Shown: positions 48,451-57,430 of the stretch, in pieces
Layout: every line of letters begins with the position of its first letter
Numbering within the stretch: the first letter of the stretch is position 1
NCBI RefSeq assembly: GCF_000314005.1
Contig: NZ_JH980292.1
Location: 4,995,894-5,059,893 of the forward strand
Source of the DNA: Spirulina subsalsa PCC 9445
GTDB taxonomy: Bacteria > Cyanobacteriota > Cyanobacteriia > Cyanobacteriales > Spirulinaceae
Length of the DNA stretch: 64,000 nt
Reading direction: 5' to 3'
Made by a program: the position numbers and the translations under genes
Notes under the pieces: generated by a model
What the model was told of the DNA's origin: nothing
The model's input: the letters and a program-made list of their open reading frames with translations, nothing else
Database searches by the model: none

Positions 48451-49692
48451 AAGTAGTTTGCGACGGAGACGGTCAAGGGCGTTACAGGCACTCATGTAGC
48501 GAATGGTGGCGCGATCGCGTTCTTGACCAAAACGATACTCAAAGATATCCACCGTTTGATCTGGGGCAGCTAACCCAATATACACTAACCCCACAGGTTT
48601 ATGATCACTTCCTCCCCCGGGGCCTGCAATGCCTGTAATGCTTAAACTCCAGTCGCTGCCTAGTTGTTTCTGTACTCCTAGGGCCATTTGTTTGGCGACG
48701 GGTTCACTGACAGCCCCCAACTGGGTCAATAATTCAGGACTCACACCTAAAAGCTGGGTTTTGACGGTGTTGGCGTAGCTAATTACGCCCCCCTGAAAGT
48801 AGTCGGAACTGCCTGCCACTTGGGTTAACATTTCCCCTAGACCGCCTCCGGTGCAGGATTCGGCCACAGAGAGGGTTTGCTGGCGATCGCGCAATAATTC
48901 CCCCACCACCGTGGCTAAAGTTTGCTCATCGTGACCAAAATAGTCCCATCCGGCAATGGCTTGAATTTGGGCGGCAATGGGTTCAATGAGTTGAAGGGCT
49001 TCCCCTTCCGAGGGAGCCTTAGCCGATACCCGTAAGCGCACTTCCCCGGCCGAAGCGTAGGGGGCGACGGTGGGATTGGGGGAGTCAAAGAAATCGGCTA
49101 CTTTGGTGGCTAAGGTAGACTCCCCAATGCCCCAAAACTTGAGTAAACGACTGTGAATAATCTGTTTACCCCACCCTTGGGCTTGCAAAAAGGGAACCGC
49201 CGTTTCTTGCCACATCCGGCGCATTTCCGACGGCACCCCCGGAAAGGTGAGGAGAGTTAAATCCGGTTTAGGTTGCCAAATCATGCCCGGTGCGGTGCCA
49301 CTGGGATTAGGTAGCACGGTCGCCCCTTGGGGGAGGAGGGCTTGCTTGCGATTGTTGGGGGTCATTTCCCGCCGTCGCATGGCAAACTTTTCCGTAATAT
49401 CCTGTAAAACCTCGGGATGTTCCACTAAGGGGGTTTGGAAAAATGCGGCGAGGGTTTCGGTGGTTAAGTCGTCGGGAGTGGGGCCCAGGCCTCCGGTAAA
49501 GATCAAAATTGAGGAGCGGGCGATCGCCATTTCCACAACCTGATGAATTCGTCCCGGATTATCCCCCACCACACTTTGATAGTAGTGAGGAATGCCCAAA
49601 CGCGCCAATTCCTTGGCCAAATACTGGGCATTACTGTTGAGAATATCCCCCAGCAATAATTCCGTTCCGACGCAAATAATTTCCGCACTCAT
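48436..49692 (-). CDS. cinA: CinA: NMN amidohydrolase / competence-damage protein
   Basis: This 418-residue two-domain enzyme has an N-terminal MoaB/MogA-like domain (MSAEIICVGTELLLGDILNSNAQYLAKEL, FTGGLGPTPDDLTTETLAAFF), a middle KH-like region, and a C-terminal CinA domain with SVAESCTGGGLGEMLTQVAGSSDYFQGGVISYANTVK and SLSITGIAGPGGGS. The C-terminal part deamidates nicotinamide mononucleotide and the N-terminal part is linked to ADP-ribose hydrolysis and to competence; the exact role in cyanobacteria is not settled. ATG 49692 is preferred over one four codons upstream. It lies 15 bases behind the phospho-sugar transferase gene and is probably its operon partner. Confidence 0.93.
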   Translation of the reverse strand: MSAEIICVGTELLLGDILNSNAQYLAKELARLGIPHYYQSVVGDNPGRIHQVVEMAIARSSILIFTGGLGPTPDDLTTETLAAFFQTPLVEHPEVLQDITEKFAMRRREMTPNNRKQALLPQGATVLPNPSGTAPGMIWQPKPDLTLLTFPGVPSEMRRMWQETAVPFLQAQGWGKQIIHSRLLKFWGIGESTLATKVADFFDSPNPTVAPYASAGEVRLRVSAKAPSEGEALQLIEPIAAQIQAIAGWDYFGHDEQTLATVVGELLRDRQQTLSVAESCTGGGLGEMLTQVAGSSDYFQGGVISYANTVKTQLLGVSPELLTQLGAVSEPVAKQMALGVQKQLGSDWSLSITGIAGPGGGSDHKPVGLVYIGLAAPDQTVDIFEYRFGQERDRATIRYMSACNALDRLRRKLLDSPS

Positions 49693-49707
49693 ACCCTTTT
49701 TCACCCT

Positions 49708-50760
49708 TTAAGACCGACTTGCCCGAGTATTGCGCCAAACCTGCCACCCCACATAGGCTAATAATGCTGTTGCGCCCATCGCATAGGCTTCTCCACTGGG
49801 AATCCCTGAGAAGGCGAGGGCTAAACTGCCCACCCAGAGGGTGAGACAGTAAATAAACAAAACCGTTAAGCGTTGGGAAATCCCCGCATTGAGTAAACGA
49901 TGGTGGAGATGACGATTATCGGACAAAAACGGGGATTTGCCTTGACTCAGGCGAGAGATAATCACCGCCGACATATCCAAAATCGGCACGGCTAAAATCA
50001 AATAGGGTAGCACTACGGCTGTGACAGCCGTAGTTTTCACCAACCCAATCACCCCCACGGCCGCTAAGACAAAGCCCATAAAATAAGCCCCTCCATCGCC
50101 CATAAAAATCTGAGCGGGGTTGAAGTTATAGCGCAGAAAACCCAATGCTCCCCCCGCGAGGGCTGCCGCAATCAGGGCGGCGGCCGACTGCTGCATAAAC
50201 AGGGACACCACCAACATCACTACCGCCGCAATGCCTGAGACTCCGGCGGCTAACCCATCTAGACCATCAATCCAGTTAATGGCATTCGCCATCCCCACCA
50301 ACCAAATCACAGTCACAGGTAGACTGAGCCAACCAATTTGGACTAAACCCGCAAAGGGAATGGAGAGAAAATCAATTTGGACTCCCAACATCCAAGCCAA
50401 GGTAGCCACCCCGACTTGCATTAGTAAGCGAGGCAATGGACCAAGACTAAATAAATCATCGGTCAGTCCAATGAGGAAAAAACCAACCCCTCCGACAATC
50501 AGACCGAAGATATCGCCTTTGTCTTGGGGGAGAACTTCAAAGCCCCCTAAAAGCCAAACCAAACACAGGGCAACTGCCGTCCCCGTAAAAATGGCAACGC
50601 CCCCCAAGCGCACCATTGGCCGCTCATGGACTTTCCGTTCTTCGTTGGGGTGGTCAACGTGACCGCGTTTTAGCCCAATGGTTTTGACGACTGGTGTACT
50701 CCATAGGACAACAATCGCAGAAATGAGGAAGGCAATCAAATGATACAGATGGAGAGGCAT
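49708..50760 (-). CDS. Undecaprenyl-phosphate N-acetylglucosaminyl-1-phosphate transferase (WecA/MraY superfamily)
   Basis: This 350-residue integral membrane enzyme has about eleven hydrophobic segments. Motifs of the polyprenyl-phosphate sugar-1-phosphate transferase family: RKVHERPMVRLGGVAIF, LIGLTDDLFSLGPLPRL (the Asp pair), GMANAINWIDGLDGLAAGV, LRYNFNPAQIFMGDGGAYFMGF, and DNRHLHHRLLNAGISQ. The last His-rich motif is typical of WecA/TagO-type enzymes using UDP-GlcNAc, and not of MraY. It would start lipid-linked polysaccharide synthesis. The start MPLHLYHLIAF at 50760 is preferred to a longer frame. cinA follows after 15 bases. Confidence 0.9.
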   Translation of the reverse strand: MPLHLYHLIAFLISAIVVLWSTPVVKTIGLKRGHVDHPNEERKVHERPMVRLGGVAIFTGTAVALCLVWLLGGFEVLPQDKGDIFGLIVGGVGFFLIGLTDDLFSLGPLPRLLMQVGVATLAWMLGVQIDFLSIPFAGLVQIGWLSLPVTVIWLVGMANAINWIDGLDGLAAGVSGIAAVVMLVVSLFMQQSAAALIAAALAGGALGFLRYNFNPAQIFMGDGGAYFMGFVLAAVGVIGLVKTTAVTAVVLPYLILAVPILDMSAVIISRLSQGKSPFLSDNRHLHHRLLNAGISQRLTVLFIYCLTLWVGSLALAFSGIPSGEAYAMGATALLAYVGWQVWRNTRASRS

Positions 50761-50898
50761 CTGGATTGTACACCTAATGGGATCAGGCAAAGTCTACAAC
50801 AAATTCCCCTCCTTAGCCTAGAGTAATCCGGTTAATTTGTGACTTTTTTGGGATTTCTTGGGGGGTCAAGGAGGGGTGCAGTCTCAATTTAGCAGGGT

Positions 50899-52182
50899 TT
50901 AGGCGAGAGCAGGTACGGCAATCCGTAAATGATCATACAGGGGGAAGCGATCGCACAGCGCCCCCACCCGACGGCGACAATCTTCCGCCACCGCCTCATC
51001 GTCAGGATTCAACAACCGATCGGCGATAATATTAGCAATTTCGGTAAATTCGGCCTCTGCCATCCCCCGGGTGGTCATGGCCGGAGAACCTAAGCGTAAC
51101 CCACTGGTGACAAAGGGGGATTCGGGGTCAAAGGGAACGGTGTTTTTGTTGGCTGTGATGCGCACCCCACTCACCAACTGATCCGCCCGTTTCCCGGTCA
51201 TGCCAATGGAACGCAGGTCTACTAACATTAAGTGGTTATCGGTGCCCCCGGAGACGATTTTAAAGCCCCGTTGGATTAATCCGGCGGCGAGGGCTTGGGC
51301 ATTGGCGATGACTTGCCCGGAATAGGTCTTAAATTCTGGTTTCAGGGCTTCCCCAAAGGCGACGGCCTTGGCGGCGATAACGTGTTCTAGGGGGCCGCCT
51401 TGGGTGCCGGGGAATACGGCTTTATTCAGTTTTTTGCCTAACTCTTCATCCCCAGTCAGGATTAAGCCTCCCCGTGGCCCCCGTAGGGTTTTGTGGGTGG
51501 TGGTGGTGACGACGTGACAATGGGGGATGGGGTTGGGGTGGTGTCCGGTGGCCACTAATCCAGCAATGTGGGCAATATCGGCCATTAAATAGGCTCCGAC
51601 TTCATCGGCAATTTCCCGGAATTTGGCAAAGTCAATGATCCGGGGATAGGCAGAATACCCACAGATGATCAGCTTGGGTTGTTCTTTTTTGGCGATCGCG
51701 CGAATCATCTCATAATCCAACTGTTCGGTTTCAGGACTCACCCCATACTGCACCACCCGGAACCATTTCCCCGACACATTCACCGGGGACCCGTGGGTTA
51801 AATGGCCCCCGTGGGACAAGTCCATGCCCATAATGGTGTCACCGGGGTTTAATAGGGTCAGGAAGACGGCAAAATTGGCCTGGGCGCCGGAGTGGGGTTG
51901 AACGTTAGCACTGGCCGCCCCGAAGAGTTCTTTCGCCCGGTCAATGGCTAACTGTTCCACTTGGTCGATAAATTCACAGCCGCCATAGTAGCGTTTTCCC
52001 GGTAGACCTTCGGCGTATTTGTTGGTCAAGACGGAACCTTGTGCCGCCAGAACTGCTGCTGAGGTAAAGTTTTCACTGGCAATTAATTCTAGGTGATCCC
52101 GTTGGCGTTGGAGTTCTAGGTTAAGAATTTCGGCCACGCGAGGGTCGCTTTGTGCTAAAAAATCTAGATTGGTTCTGCTCAT
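50899..52182 (-). CDS. glyA: Serine hydroxymethyltransferase
   Basis: This 427-residue cytosolic PLP enzyme interconverts serine and glycine with tetrahydrofolate as one-carbon carrier, which in cyanobacteria also serves photorespiration. Start [20 protein letters not shown]. Typical features: [69 protein letters not shown]-lysine in [16 protein letters not shown] (near residue 230), and [15 protein letters not shown]. Length is normal. It is a single gene; a 530-base gap rich in repeats separates its start from the diguanylate cyclase. Confidence 0.97.
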   Translation of the reverse strand: MSRTNLDFLAQSDPRVAEILNLELQRQRDHLELIASENFTSAAVLAAQGSVLTNKYAEGLPGKRYYGGCEFIDQVEQLAIDRAKELFGAASANVQPHSGAQANFAVFLTLLNPGDTIMGMDLSHGGHLTHGSPVNVSGKWFRVVQYGVSPETEQLDYEMIRAIAKKEQPKLIICGYSAYPRIIDFAKFREIADEVGAYLMADIAHIAGLVATGHHPNPIPHCHVVTTTTHKTLRGPRGGLILTGDEELGKKLNKAVFPGTQGGPLEHVIAAKAVAFGEALKPEFKTYSGQVIANAQALAAGLIQRGFKIVSGGTDNHLMLVDLRSIGMTGKRADQLVSGVRITANKNTVPFDPESPFVTSGLRLGSPAMTTRGMAEAEFTEIANIIADRLLNPDDEAVAEDCRRRVGALCDRFPLYDHLRIAVPALA

Positions 52183-52714
52183 AGTTGCTTTTCACTTAAG
52201 GTCTATTGAGGGCGCCCACACCACAGCCCACCCCCAAGGGGTCAAAGTGGGAACTTTTTATCATAACGCTCTTGGGGGTCTATCCGGGATTTGCTTAGAG
52301 TATTTTTATGGGATAGGGAACGGGGAGCGGGGGAGCAGAGGAGCAGGGGGGCAGGGGAGCGGGGGAGCGGGGGAGCAGGGGGGCAGGGGAATAGTGAATA
52401 GCTAAAACTCTTTTATTTTAGGGAACAGGGAACAGGGAACAGGGAACAGGGGGGGAGAGTTCCCGACTCCCGACTCCCGCTCTTTCCGAAGAAAGTATTA
52501 AATTTGATTGTGTAGCCTACGATACAGGATTATGGTCATTATAGGCACTGCGTTGTTTTGAGCGCCCCGAACGAGGGACAGTGAACCCGAATAACTCGCT
52601 CTACATGGTTTTGGAGTTCCAACGGACGAATGCAGTGGGTCAAAGGTAGTTGATCTAAGCCAATGGCGTGAGGGTGTTGGCCGTTGATGGGCAAGCCGAT
52701 TAAGGGGAAATACG
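52183..52714. repeat. Repeat-rich intergenic region (glyA to diguanylate cyclase)
   Basis: GGGAGCGG/GGGAGCAGG octamers run through 52322-52390. Four GGGAACA heptamers are tandem at 52420-52450, followed by CCCGACTC units at 52464-52483. From 52540 to 52712 there is unique sequence with an open but start-less minus-strand frame, which I do not call a gene. Divergent promoters for glyA and the cyclase must lie here; none stands out. Confidence 0.7.
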
Positions 52715-54463
52715 ATGAAAATTTGGCAGACCAGTTTAAAATTTCGGTTAGTTAGCTATTTTTCGGTGTTGTGCTTGGTGATGACGCTGATGACAGGCAC
52801 ACTAACATTTTTTGGCTTGCGTACGGTGATTCGGGAGAATGGGGTACAGCATTTTGAGCGGATGACGGACTTAAAGGAAGATGCGCTGAACTTGTGGTTA
52901 CAGAATCAGCGTCAGGCGATCGCACAACTGAGTCAATGCCCTACAGTTCTCGCCCCCCTAGCCACCCTCAATAATCCCCTGGCGACTCCTACAGAATGGC
53001 AAAGCGCCCAAGAACAGTTACAAGCTATTTTTACTATTTCCTTGGCCGGGAATGATGCTTTAGACAATATCACGATTCTTCGTCCCTCCGGTCAGGTTCT
53101 CTTCTCCACCCTACCCCCCCCTTCCTACCAAGATTTACCCCCCCTCGACTCTGCCCCGTTAGCCGGATCCCGCTTCGATCTCAATTCTTCTTCTAGTTCT
53201 CCCCTATTCGTTACTGTTCCGCTCACAGCTGCCGGAGAAACCCATTCTCTGGGAACGTTAGTGGCTCATCTAAACCCCGTTATTTTCCAAGGCATCGCGA
53301 ACAACCCGACTGGACTGGGGAAAAGCGGGCGAATTTACCTGCTCAATAGTCAAGGGGAATTCACCCCTCAATTCCCTCGGGAGATGACGTTACAGCCTAA
53401 CCACAATCAAGGCATTCAAAAGGTACTCAACCATCAGAGGGGGGTGGGATGGTATCGCAATCGCCAATCGGTTCCGGTGATTGGGATTTATCGTAGGTTG
53501 AAAGAATCCCCTTTCCTGCTGTTGGTGGAAATGGATCAGGCCGAATTGTTTCGCCCGGTTTATCAAGTCGTGTGGCAATTGGTGAGCGCTGAACTGTTTG
53601 GCTCAGTGTTATTACTGATGGGGGTGTATTGGCTCGCTGGTCGAGTAACTCAGCCGATTTTAGCGATCGCCCAAAGTGCCACCCAAATCGCCGAAGGGAA
53701 CTTTAGCGTTAAAACGCCCCCCGTGAGTGAGGATGAATTAGGGATTCTCGCCCAAGCCTTCAACCGCATGGCTAAACATCTCTGCATTCTCTATGCGAGT
53801 CTCAATGAACAAATTGTACGTCTCCGTCACACGGAAACCTCTCTGCGGGAAACTTGCCAACAGCTAGAACAAGAGGTTGCCGAACGTCATAAAGCGGAAA
53901 TAGCCCTAGCCCAAGTCAATCAACACCTCTATCAACTGGCCACCCTAGACGGCCTCACCCAAATCCCCAACCGTCGCCAATTTGACGAAACCCTGCACCA
54001 CGAATGGAAGCGCATGGCACGGGAACGCCTTCCCCTCTCCTTGATTATGATCGACGTAGACGAATTTAAACGCTACAACGACTATTACGGTCACTTGATG
54101 GGAGATGATTGTTTACAGAAAATTGCCCAAGGCATTGAGCAAGTTCTCAAACGGTCTGGAGACTTAGTAGCGCGCTATGGTGGAGAAGAATTTGCTGTTT
54201 TATTGCCTCATACCGACACCACAGGAGCCCTGCGCCTTGCCCATTTAATTCAAGAAGCGGTTACAGACTTACAACTGATTCACGCCACTTCCCACGTGCA
54301 ACCCTATGTCACAGTGAGTCTGGGATTAGCCACAGTGGTTCCCCATCCTGAACAAGCGGCCACGGATTTAATTGAACAAGCGGATAAAGCCTTGTTCCAA
54401 GCGAAACGGAACGGCCGCAATTGCGTTAGATCCGGTTCTGCTTTATCGGTGATTGCCCGTTAA
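52715..54463 (+). CDS. Membrane diguanylate cyclase with HAMP and GGDEF domains
   Basis: This 582-residue sensor has transmembrane helix 1 (LVSYFSVLCLVMTLMTGTLTFFG), a periplasmic sensor domain of about 230 residues (Cache-like, with FERMTDLKEDALNLWLQNQ and GRIYLLNSQGEF), and transmembrane helix 2 (LVSAELFGSVLLLMGVYWLAG). A HAMP linker (QPILAIAQSATQIAEGNF) and a coiled coil follow. The GGDEF domain starts at LATLDGLTQIPNRRQFDE, has metal site LIMIDVDEFKRYNDYYG, and the active-site loop ARYGGEEFAVLL. An RxxD inhibitory site (RSGD) lies five residues before GGEEF, so product feedback is likely. It makes cyclic di-GMP in response to an extracytoplasmic signal. The 3' end is ten bases from the convergent prenyl synthase. 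Confidence 0.93.
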   Translation: MKIWQTSLKFRLVSYFSVLCLVMTLMTGTLTFFGLRTVIRENGVQHFERMTDLKEDALNLWLQNQRQAIAQLSQCPTVLAPLATLNNPLATPTEWQSAQEQLQAIFTISLAGNDALDNITILRPSGQVLFSTLPPPSYQDLPPLDSAPLAGSRFDLNSSSSSPLFVTVPLTAAGETHSLGTLVAHLNPVIFQGIANNPTGLGKSGRIYLLNSQGEFTPQFPREMTLQPNHNQGIQKVLNHQRGVGWYRNRQSVPVIGIYRRLKESPFLLLVEMDQAELFRPVYQVVWQLVSAELFGSVLLLMGVYWLAGRVTQPILAIAQSATQIAEGNFSVKTPPVSEDELGILAQAFNRMAKHLCILYASLNEQIVRLRHTETSLRETCQQLEQEVAERHKAEIALAQVNQHLYQLATLDGLTQIPNRRQFDETLHHEWKRMARERLPLSLIMIDVDEFKRYNDYYGHLMGDDCLQKIAQGIEQVLKRSGDLVARYGGEEFAVLLPHTDTTGALRLAHLIQEAVTDLQLIHATSHVQPYVTVSLGLATVVPHPEQAATDLIEQADKALFQAKRNGRNCVRSGSALSVIAR

Positions 54464-54472
54464 TTAGGGTCT

Positions 54473-55444
54473 TTAGTACATTCGCGTTAAAATGTAGTCC
54501 GCTAAATCAATCAAAGCTTGATGACAGTCGGAGGGTTTGAGATTTTTAAGGCTTTCAACCGCTTGCTGGGAATGGTAGGCGGCCAGTTCTCTAGAGCGTT
54601 CAATGCTGTTCCCTTGATTGACTAAGGCGATCGCCTCTTCAATATCCCCCTCCTCGCTGAATTCCCGTTCAATCAAGGTGGCTAAATAGGGGGCTTCCTC
54701 CATAGCATAAAGTGCGGGTGCTGTCAAGTTCCCACTGATCAAATCCGATGCGGCGGGTTTCCCTAACACTTCACTAGAGGCGGTAAAGTCTAAGATATCA
54801 TCGACAATCTGGAAGGACAACCCGAGGTGACGACCATAATTGTACAGGTCATTGGCGATCGCATCAGATACCCCACTTAACACCCCAGCCGCCTTAGCAC
54901 TATTCGCCATCAAGGAAGCCGTTTTAAAATAGCTTTTTTCTAAATAAGCCTCAAGAGATAAACTCGTATCAAAGCGGTTCAAACCTTGGCGGATTTCCCC
55001 CTCCGCAAAATCCCGAATCACCTCCGATAGCAGTTTTACCACCTCTAAGTTATCTAAATTCGCCAGATACCAAGAAGACTGCGCAAACAAAAAATCACCC
55101 GCCAACACGGCAATCCGATTGCCAAACAAACTATTCACCGTTGCCACATTGCGGCGGATTTCTGACTCATCCACCACATCATCATGGACTAAACTCGCCG
55201 TGTGAATCATTTCGGTGATTTCCGCCAGACGACGGTGACGAGGCGTAATGTCCTGGTTTAACATAGTACCTCGGGAGACTAACAACACAATAGCTGGCCG
55301 TAACCGCTTGCCACCCGCCCCAAACAGATGTTCGGCGGCGGCACTGAGAATCGGGTGTTGTGCGCCAACTAATTCTTTCAAGTTCGCCGATAGGATGCTG
55401 AGGTCATGATCGACCGGGGAAAAGAGAGATGTTACTGAGGTCAT
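54473..55444 (-). CDS. sds: Long-chain polyprenyl (solanesyl-type) diphosphate synthase
   Basis: This 323-residue trans-prenyltransferase has the first aspartate-rich motif LVHDDVVDESEIRRN (DDxxD), preceded by GGKRLRPAIVLL. The second is LSFQIVDDILDFTASSEVLGK, with AGDFLFAQSSWYLANL and FKTAS between them. It condenses isopentenyl diphosphate onto an allylic primer to make the C45-type side chain of plastoquinone. Length and motifs fit cyanobacterial solanesyl diphosphate synthases; chain length cannot be read from the sequence with certainty. It is convergent with the diguanylate cyclase (ten-base gap) and divergent from the PPC-domain gene. Confidence 0.9.
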   Translation of the reverse strand: MTSVTSLFSPVDHDLSILSANLKELVGAQHPILSAAAEHLFGAGGKRLRPAIVLLVSRGTMLNQDITPRHRRLAEITEMIHTASLVHDDVVDESEIRRNVATVNSLFGNRIAVLAGDFLFAQSSWYLANLDNLEVVKLLSEVIRDFAEGEIRQGLNRFDTSLSLEAYLEKSYFKTASLMANSAKAAGVLSGVSDAIANDLYNYGRHLGLSFQIVDDILDFTASSEVLGKPAASDLISGNLTAPALYAMEEAPYLATLIEREFSEEGDIEEAIALVNQGNSIERSRELAAYHSQQAVESLKNLKPSDCHQALIDLADYILTRMY

Positions 55445-55475
55445 TGGTGAGCCAGATTTGGCAGAATAGTTAAGA

Positions 55476-55556
55476 AAGTTTACATATCTTTGTAAATTAT
55501 ATTAACAGATTCCCTCAACTGTCCTCATCTATCCGTCTGAGGGTTTTTCGCGTAAT
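55476..55556 (+). ncRNA. Candidate small RNA (promoter-like plus hairpin with T-tract)
   Basis: A TATATT box at about 55497-55502 is followed after about ten bases by a short stretch ending in the stem CCCTCA/TGAGGG (55513-55518 with 55541-55546) and TTTTTCG. A transcript of roughly 45-50 bases would result. No clear -35 box is seen. It lies in the gap between divergent genes. I cannot match it to a named RNA family. Confidence 0.3.
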
Positions 55557-55685
55557 TGGCGGGAAACCGCGCACTACTGAGGGGTCAAGGCGATGGTTAG
55601 CGCAATATAGCGGTACAATTGTGCAAGAACCAGACAATTTAGGTCAGTTTTAAGCGGTTTGATTTTTACGGTAACTCTCAACTCT

Positions 55686-56144
55686 ATGGAAAAACCCTCT
55701 ATTTCCTCTTGGTCTTCAAGTTTACTGGCGAGTCTCACAGCTTGTACATTAGGACTGGCAACGGTTCCGGTACGAGCGCAACAGCCCATGTATCGACCCA
55801 TTCCCATCGTTTCTGGTCAAGTGGTAGAGGACATCCTCTCAGAACAAGACATTCCAACAGGAGACGGAGGTTTTTCACGGGACTATCGCGTTCGTCTCGA
55901 AAGCGGCGATCAAGTGACCATTGATCTGATGTCTGATGAATTCGATACTATTGTGATCTTGTTATCGGCTGATGGTAGCACCGTCGGGGAAAATGATGAT
56001 GGCCCCGACGGAACAACGAATTCTCTCCTGTTTGCGCGCATTGTGGAGGGAGGGGATTATGTGGTGAGAGTTCGCGCTTTTGGAGAAACAGGAGGGGGAA
56101 AATTTACACTAAAGGTGACGCGTTTACGTCCGGTGGATGATTAG
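55686..56144 (+). CDS. Secreted PPC-domain protein
   Basis: This 152-residue exported protein has a signal peptide (SWSSSLLASLTACTLGLATVPVRAQ, cleavage after AQA-like ARAQ near residue 33). The single PPC (bacterial pre-peptidase C-terminal) domain shows GGFSRDYRVRLESGDQVTIDLMSDEFDTIVILLSADGSTVGENDDG, then SLLFARIVEGGDYVVRVRAFGETGGGKFTLKVT. The beta-sandwich with 'D-x-Y-L/I' and 'E-N-D-D-G' motifs binds calcium or other proteins in related enzymes. There is no protease domain, so it is a stand-alone PPC protein. The ATG at 55686 gives the signal peptide; the frame opens earlier. The neighbour downstream is a binding lipoprotein on the same strand. Confidence 0.82.
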   Translation: MEKPSISSWSSSLLASLTACTLGLATVPVRAQQPMYRPIPIVSGQVVEDILSEQDIPTGDGGFSRDYRVRLESGDQVTIDLMSDEFDTIVILLSADGSTVGENDDGPDGTTNSLLFARIVEGGDYVVRVRAFGETGGGKFTLKVTRLRPVDD

Positions 56145-56194
56145 GAAATAGGCAATCCCTATTCCCGAGACAAGAGAACAAAAGACTCCTGCTG

Positions 56195-57430
56195 ATGAAA
56201 ACAATCTCCCGTCTGATTCTACTGGTATTCAGTCTGGTGTTGGCGCTCCTGCCTGTTGCCTGTCAGGGGAATAATTTACCGCGACAGACCGTTGATCCCA
56301 TCCGGGTGGGGTTAATCTTACCGTTGACGGGGGAATTTGCCGATAGTACGGGGCAGGATGGCTTAAATGGCGCTCAATTAGCCGTGAGGCAAATTAATGA
56401 GGCCGGAGGGGTAGAAATTAAGGGGAAACAGCGTCTGGTGGAATTAGTGGTGGAAGATGATCAAGATCGTCCTGATGTGGCGCTGTCGGCTGTGCGAAAA
56501 TTGGCGTTTCAGGAACAAGTGGTGGCTATTGTGGGGGTGCCGTTGAGTCGGATTGCTATTCCGGTGGCGGAATTTGCGGAAACCATTCCTTTGCCGTTGA
56601 TTAGTTCTTGGTCTACTCATCCGAAAACTACGGAGGGAAAACGCTATATTTTCCGGGCAACGGTGACGGATCGTTTTCAGGGGCGGGCGATCGCACAATT
56701 TGCCTATACCCAACTCCAAGCCCGCACCGCCGCCATTCTCTACGATGTGGCCAGTGAGTATAATAAGGGTCTGGCGGAGTTTTTCAAGGCGGAATTCCAA
56801 GCGTTGGGGGGGCAAGTGGTGGCCTCGGAAACCTATACCACCGACACCAATCAAGATTTTACCGAACAACTCAAAACTATTCGCCAGAGCAATCCAGCTG
56901 TTCTCTTTCTGCCCAACTATAGCGTCGATCTCGCCCAACAAGCGCCCCAAATCCAAGCCCTAGAACTCTCTGCGGCCTTGATTGGGGGGGATACTTGGGG
57001 CAGTTTGTCCCCCATCACCCAGCAACAATTAGAGGGGGGATTCTATAGTTTAGATTGGACTCCTCAGCCCCGCACGGAACAAGGGCGACAGTTTTTTCAG
57101 GCCTATGAGGAGAAATACCAAAAACCCCCTAAAGTTCATGCCGCTTTAGCCTATGATGCGATGGGGTTGCTTTTTGCTGCCTTGAGTGACCAAAAACAAA
57201 CGGACCCCGAGGCCATTCGTCAGGGCTTAAGTCAACTGGAATATGAGGGAGTCACGGGGAGGATGTTATTCCAAGGCAGTGGTGATCCGATTAAAGAATT
57301 GACGATTTTTAAGCTAGAATCTGGTCAACCCCAGATATTTCAGACCATCCAGCCCCATGTTAACCGCGCCCACCAAAACAAAACCAGAACCCCCATAGCG
57401 ATGCCATCGGCTTTTTTTAAGCGGAGTTGA
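56195..57430 (+). CDS. Branched-chain amino acid-type ABC substrate-binding lipoprotein
   Basis: This 411-residue exported protein has the lipoprotein signal MKTISRLILLVFSLVLALLPVAC (Cys near residue 23). The mature protein is a LivJ-type Peripla_BP_6 fold: IRVGLILPLTGEFADSTGQDGLNGAQLAVRQINEAGG, VVEDDQDRPDVALSAVRKL, VAIVGVPLSRIAIPVAEF, and YDVASEYNKGLAEFFKAEF. No permease or ATPase is adjacent, so its transporter, if any, is elsewhere. The last 91 bases overlap the ecfT gene on the other strand. The residues encoded there (VNRAHQNKTRTPIAMPSAFFKRS) look unlike a binding-protein C-terminus, which suggests that the original stop was lost. Confidence 0.85.
   Translation: MKTISRLILLVFSLVLALLPVACQGNNLPRQTVDPIRVGLILPLTGEFADSTGQDGLNGAQLAVRQINEAGGVEIKGKQRLVELVVEDDQDRPDVALSAVRKLAFQEQVVAIVGVPLSRIAIPVAEFAETIPLPLISSWSTHPKTTEGKRYIFRATVTDRFQGRAIAQFAYTQLQARTAAILYDVASEYNKGLAEFFKAEFQALGGQVVASETYTTDTNQDFTEQLKTIRQSNPAVLFLPNYSVDLAQQAPQIQALELSAALIGGDTWGSLSPITQQQLEGGFYSLDWTPQPRTEQGRQFFQAYEEKYQKPPKVHAALAYDAMGLLFAALSDQKQTDPEAIRQGLSQLEYEGVTGRMLFQGSGDPIKELTIFKLESGQPQIFQTIQPHVNRAHQNKTRTPIAMPSAFFKRS

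Noticed and set aside
52540-52712. Open minus-strand frame of about 57 codons upstream of the diguanylate cyclase
   Set aside because: It has no start codon, runs toward the cyclase start, and matches no family I recognise; it could be a gene relic but the evidence is too weak.
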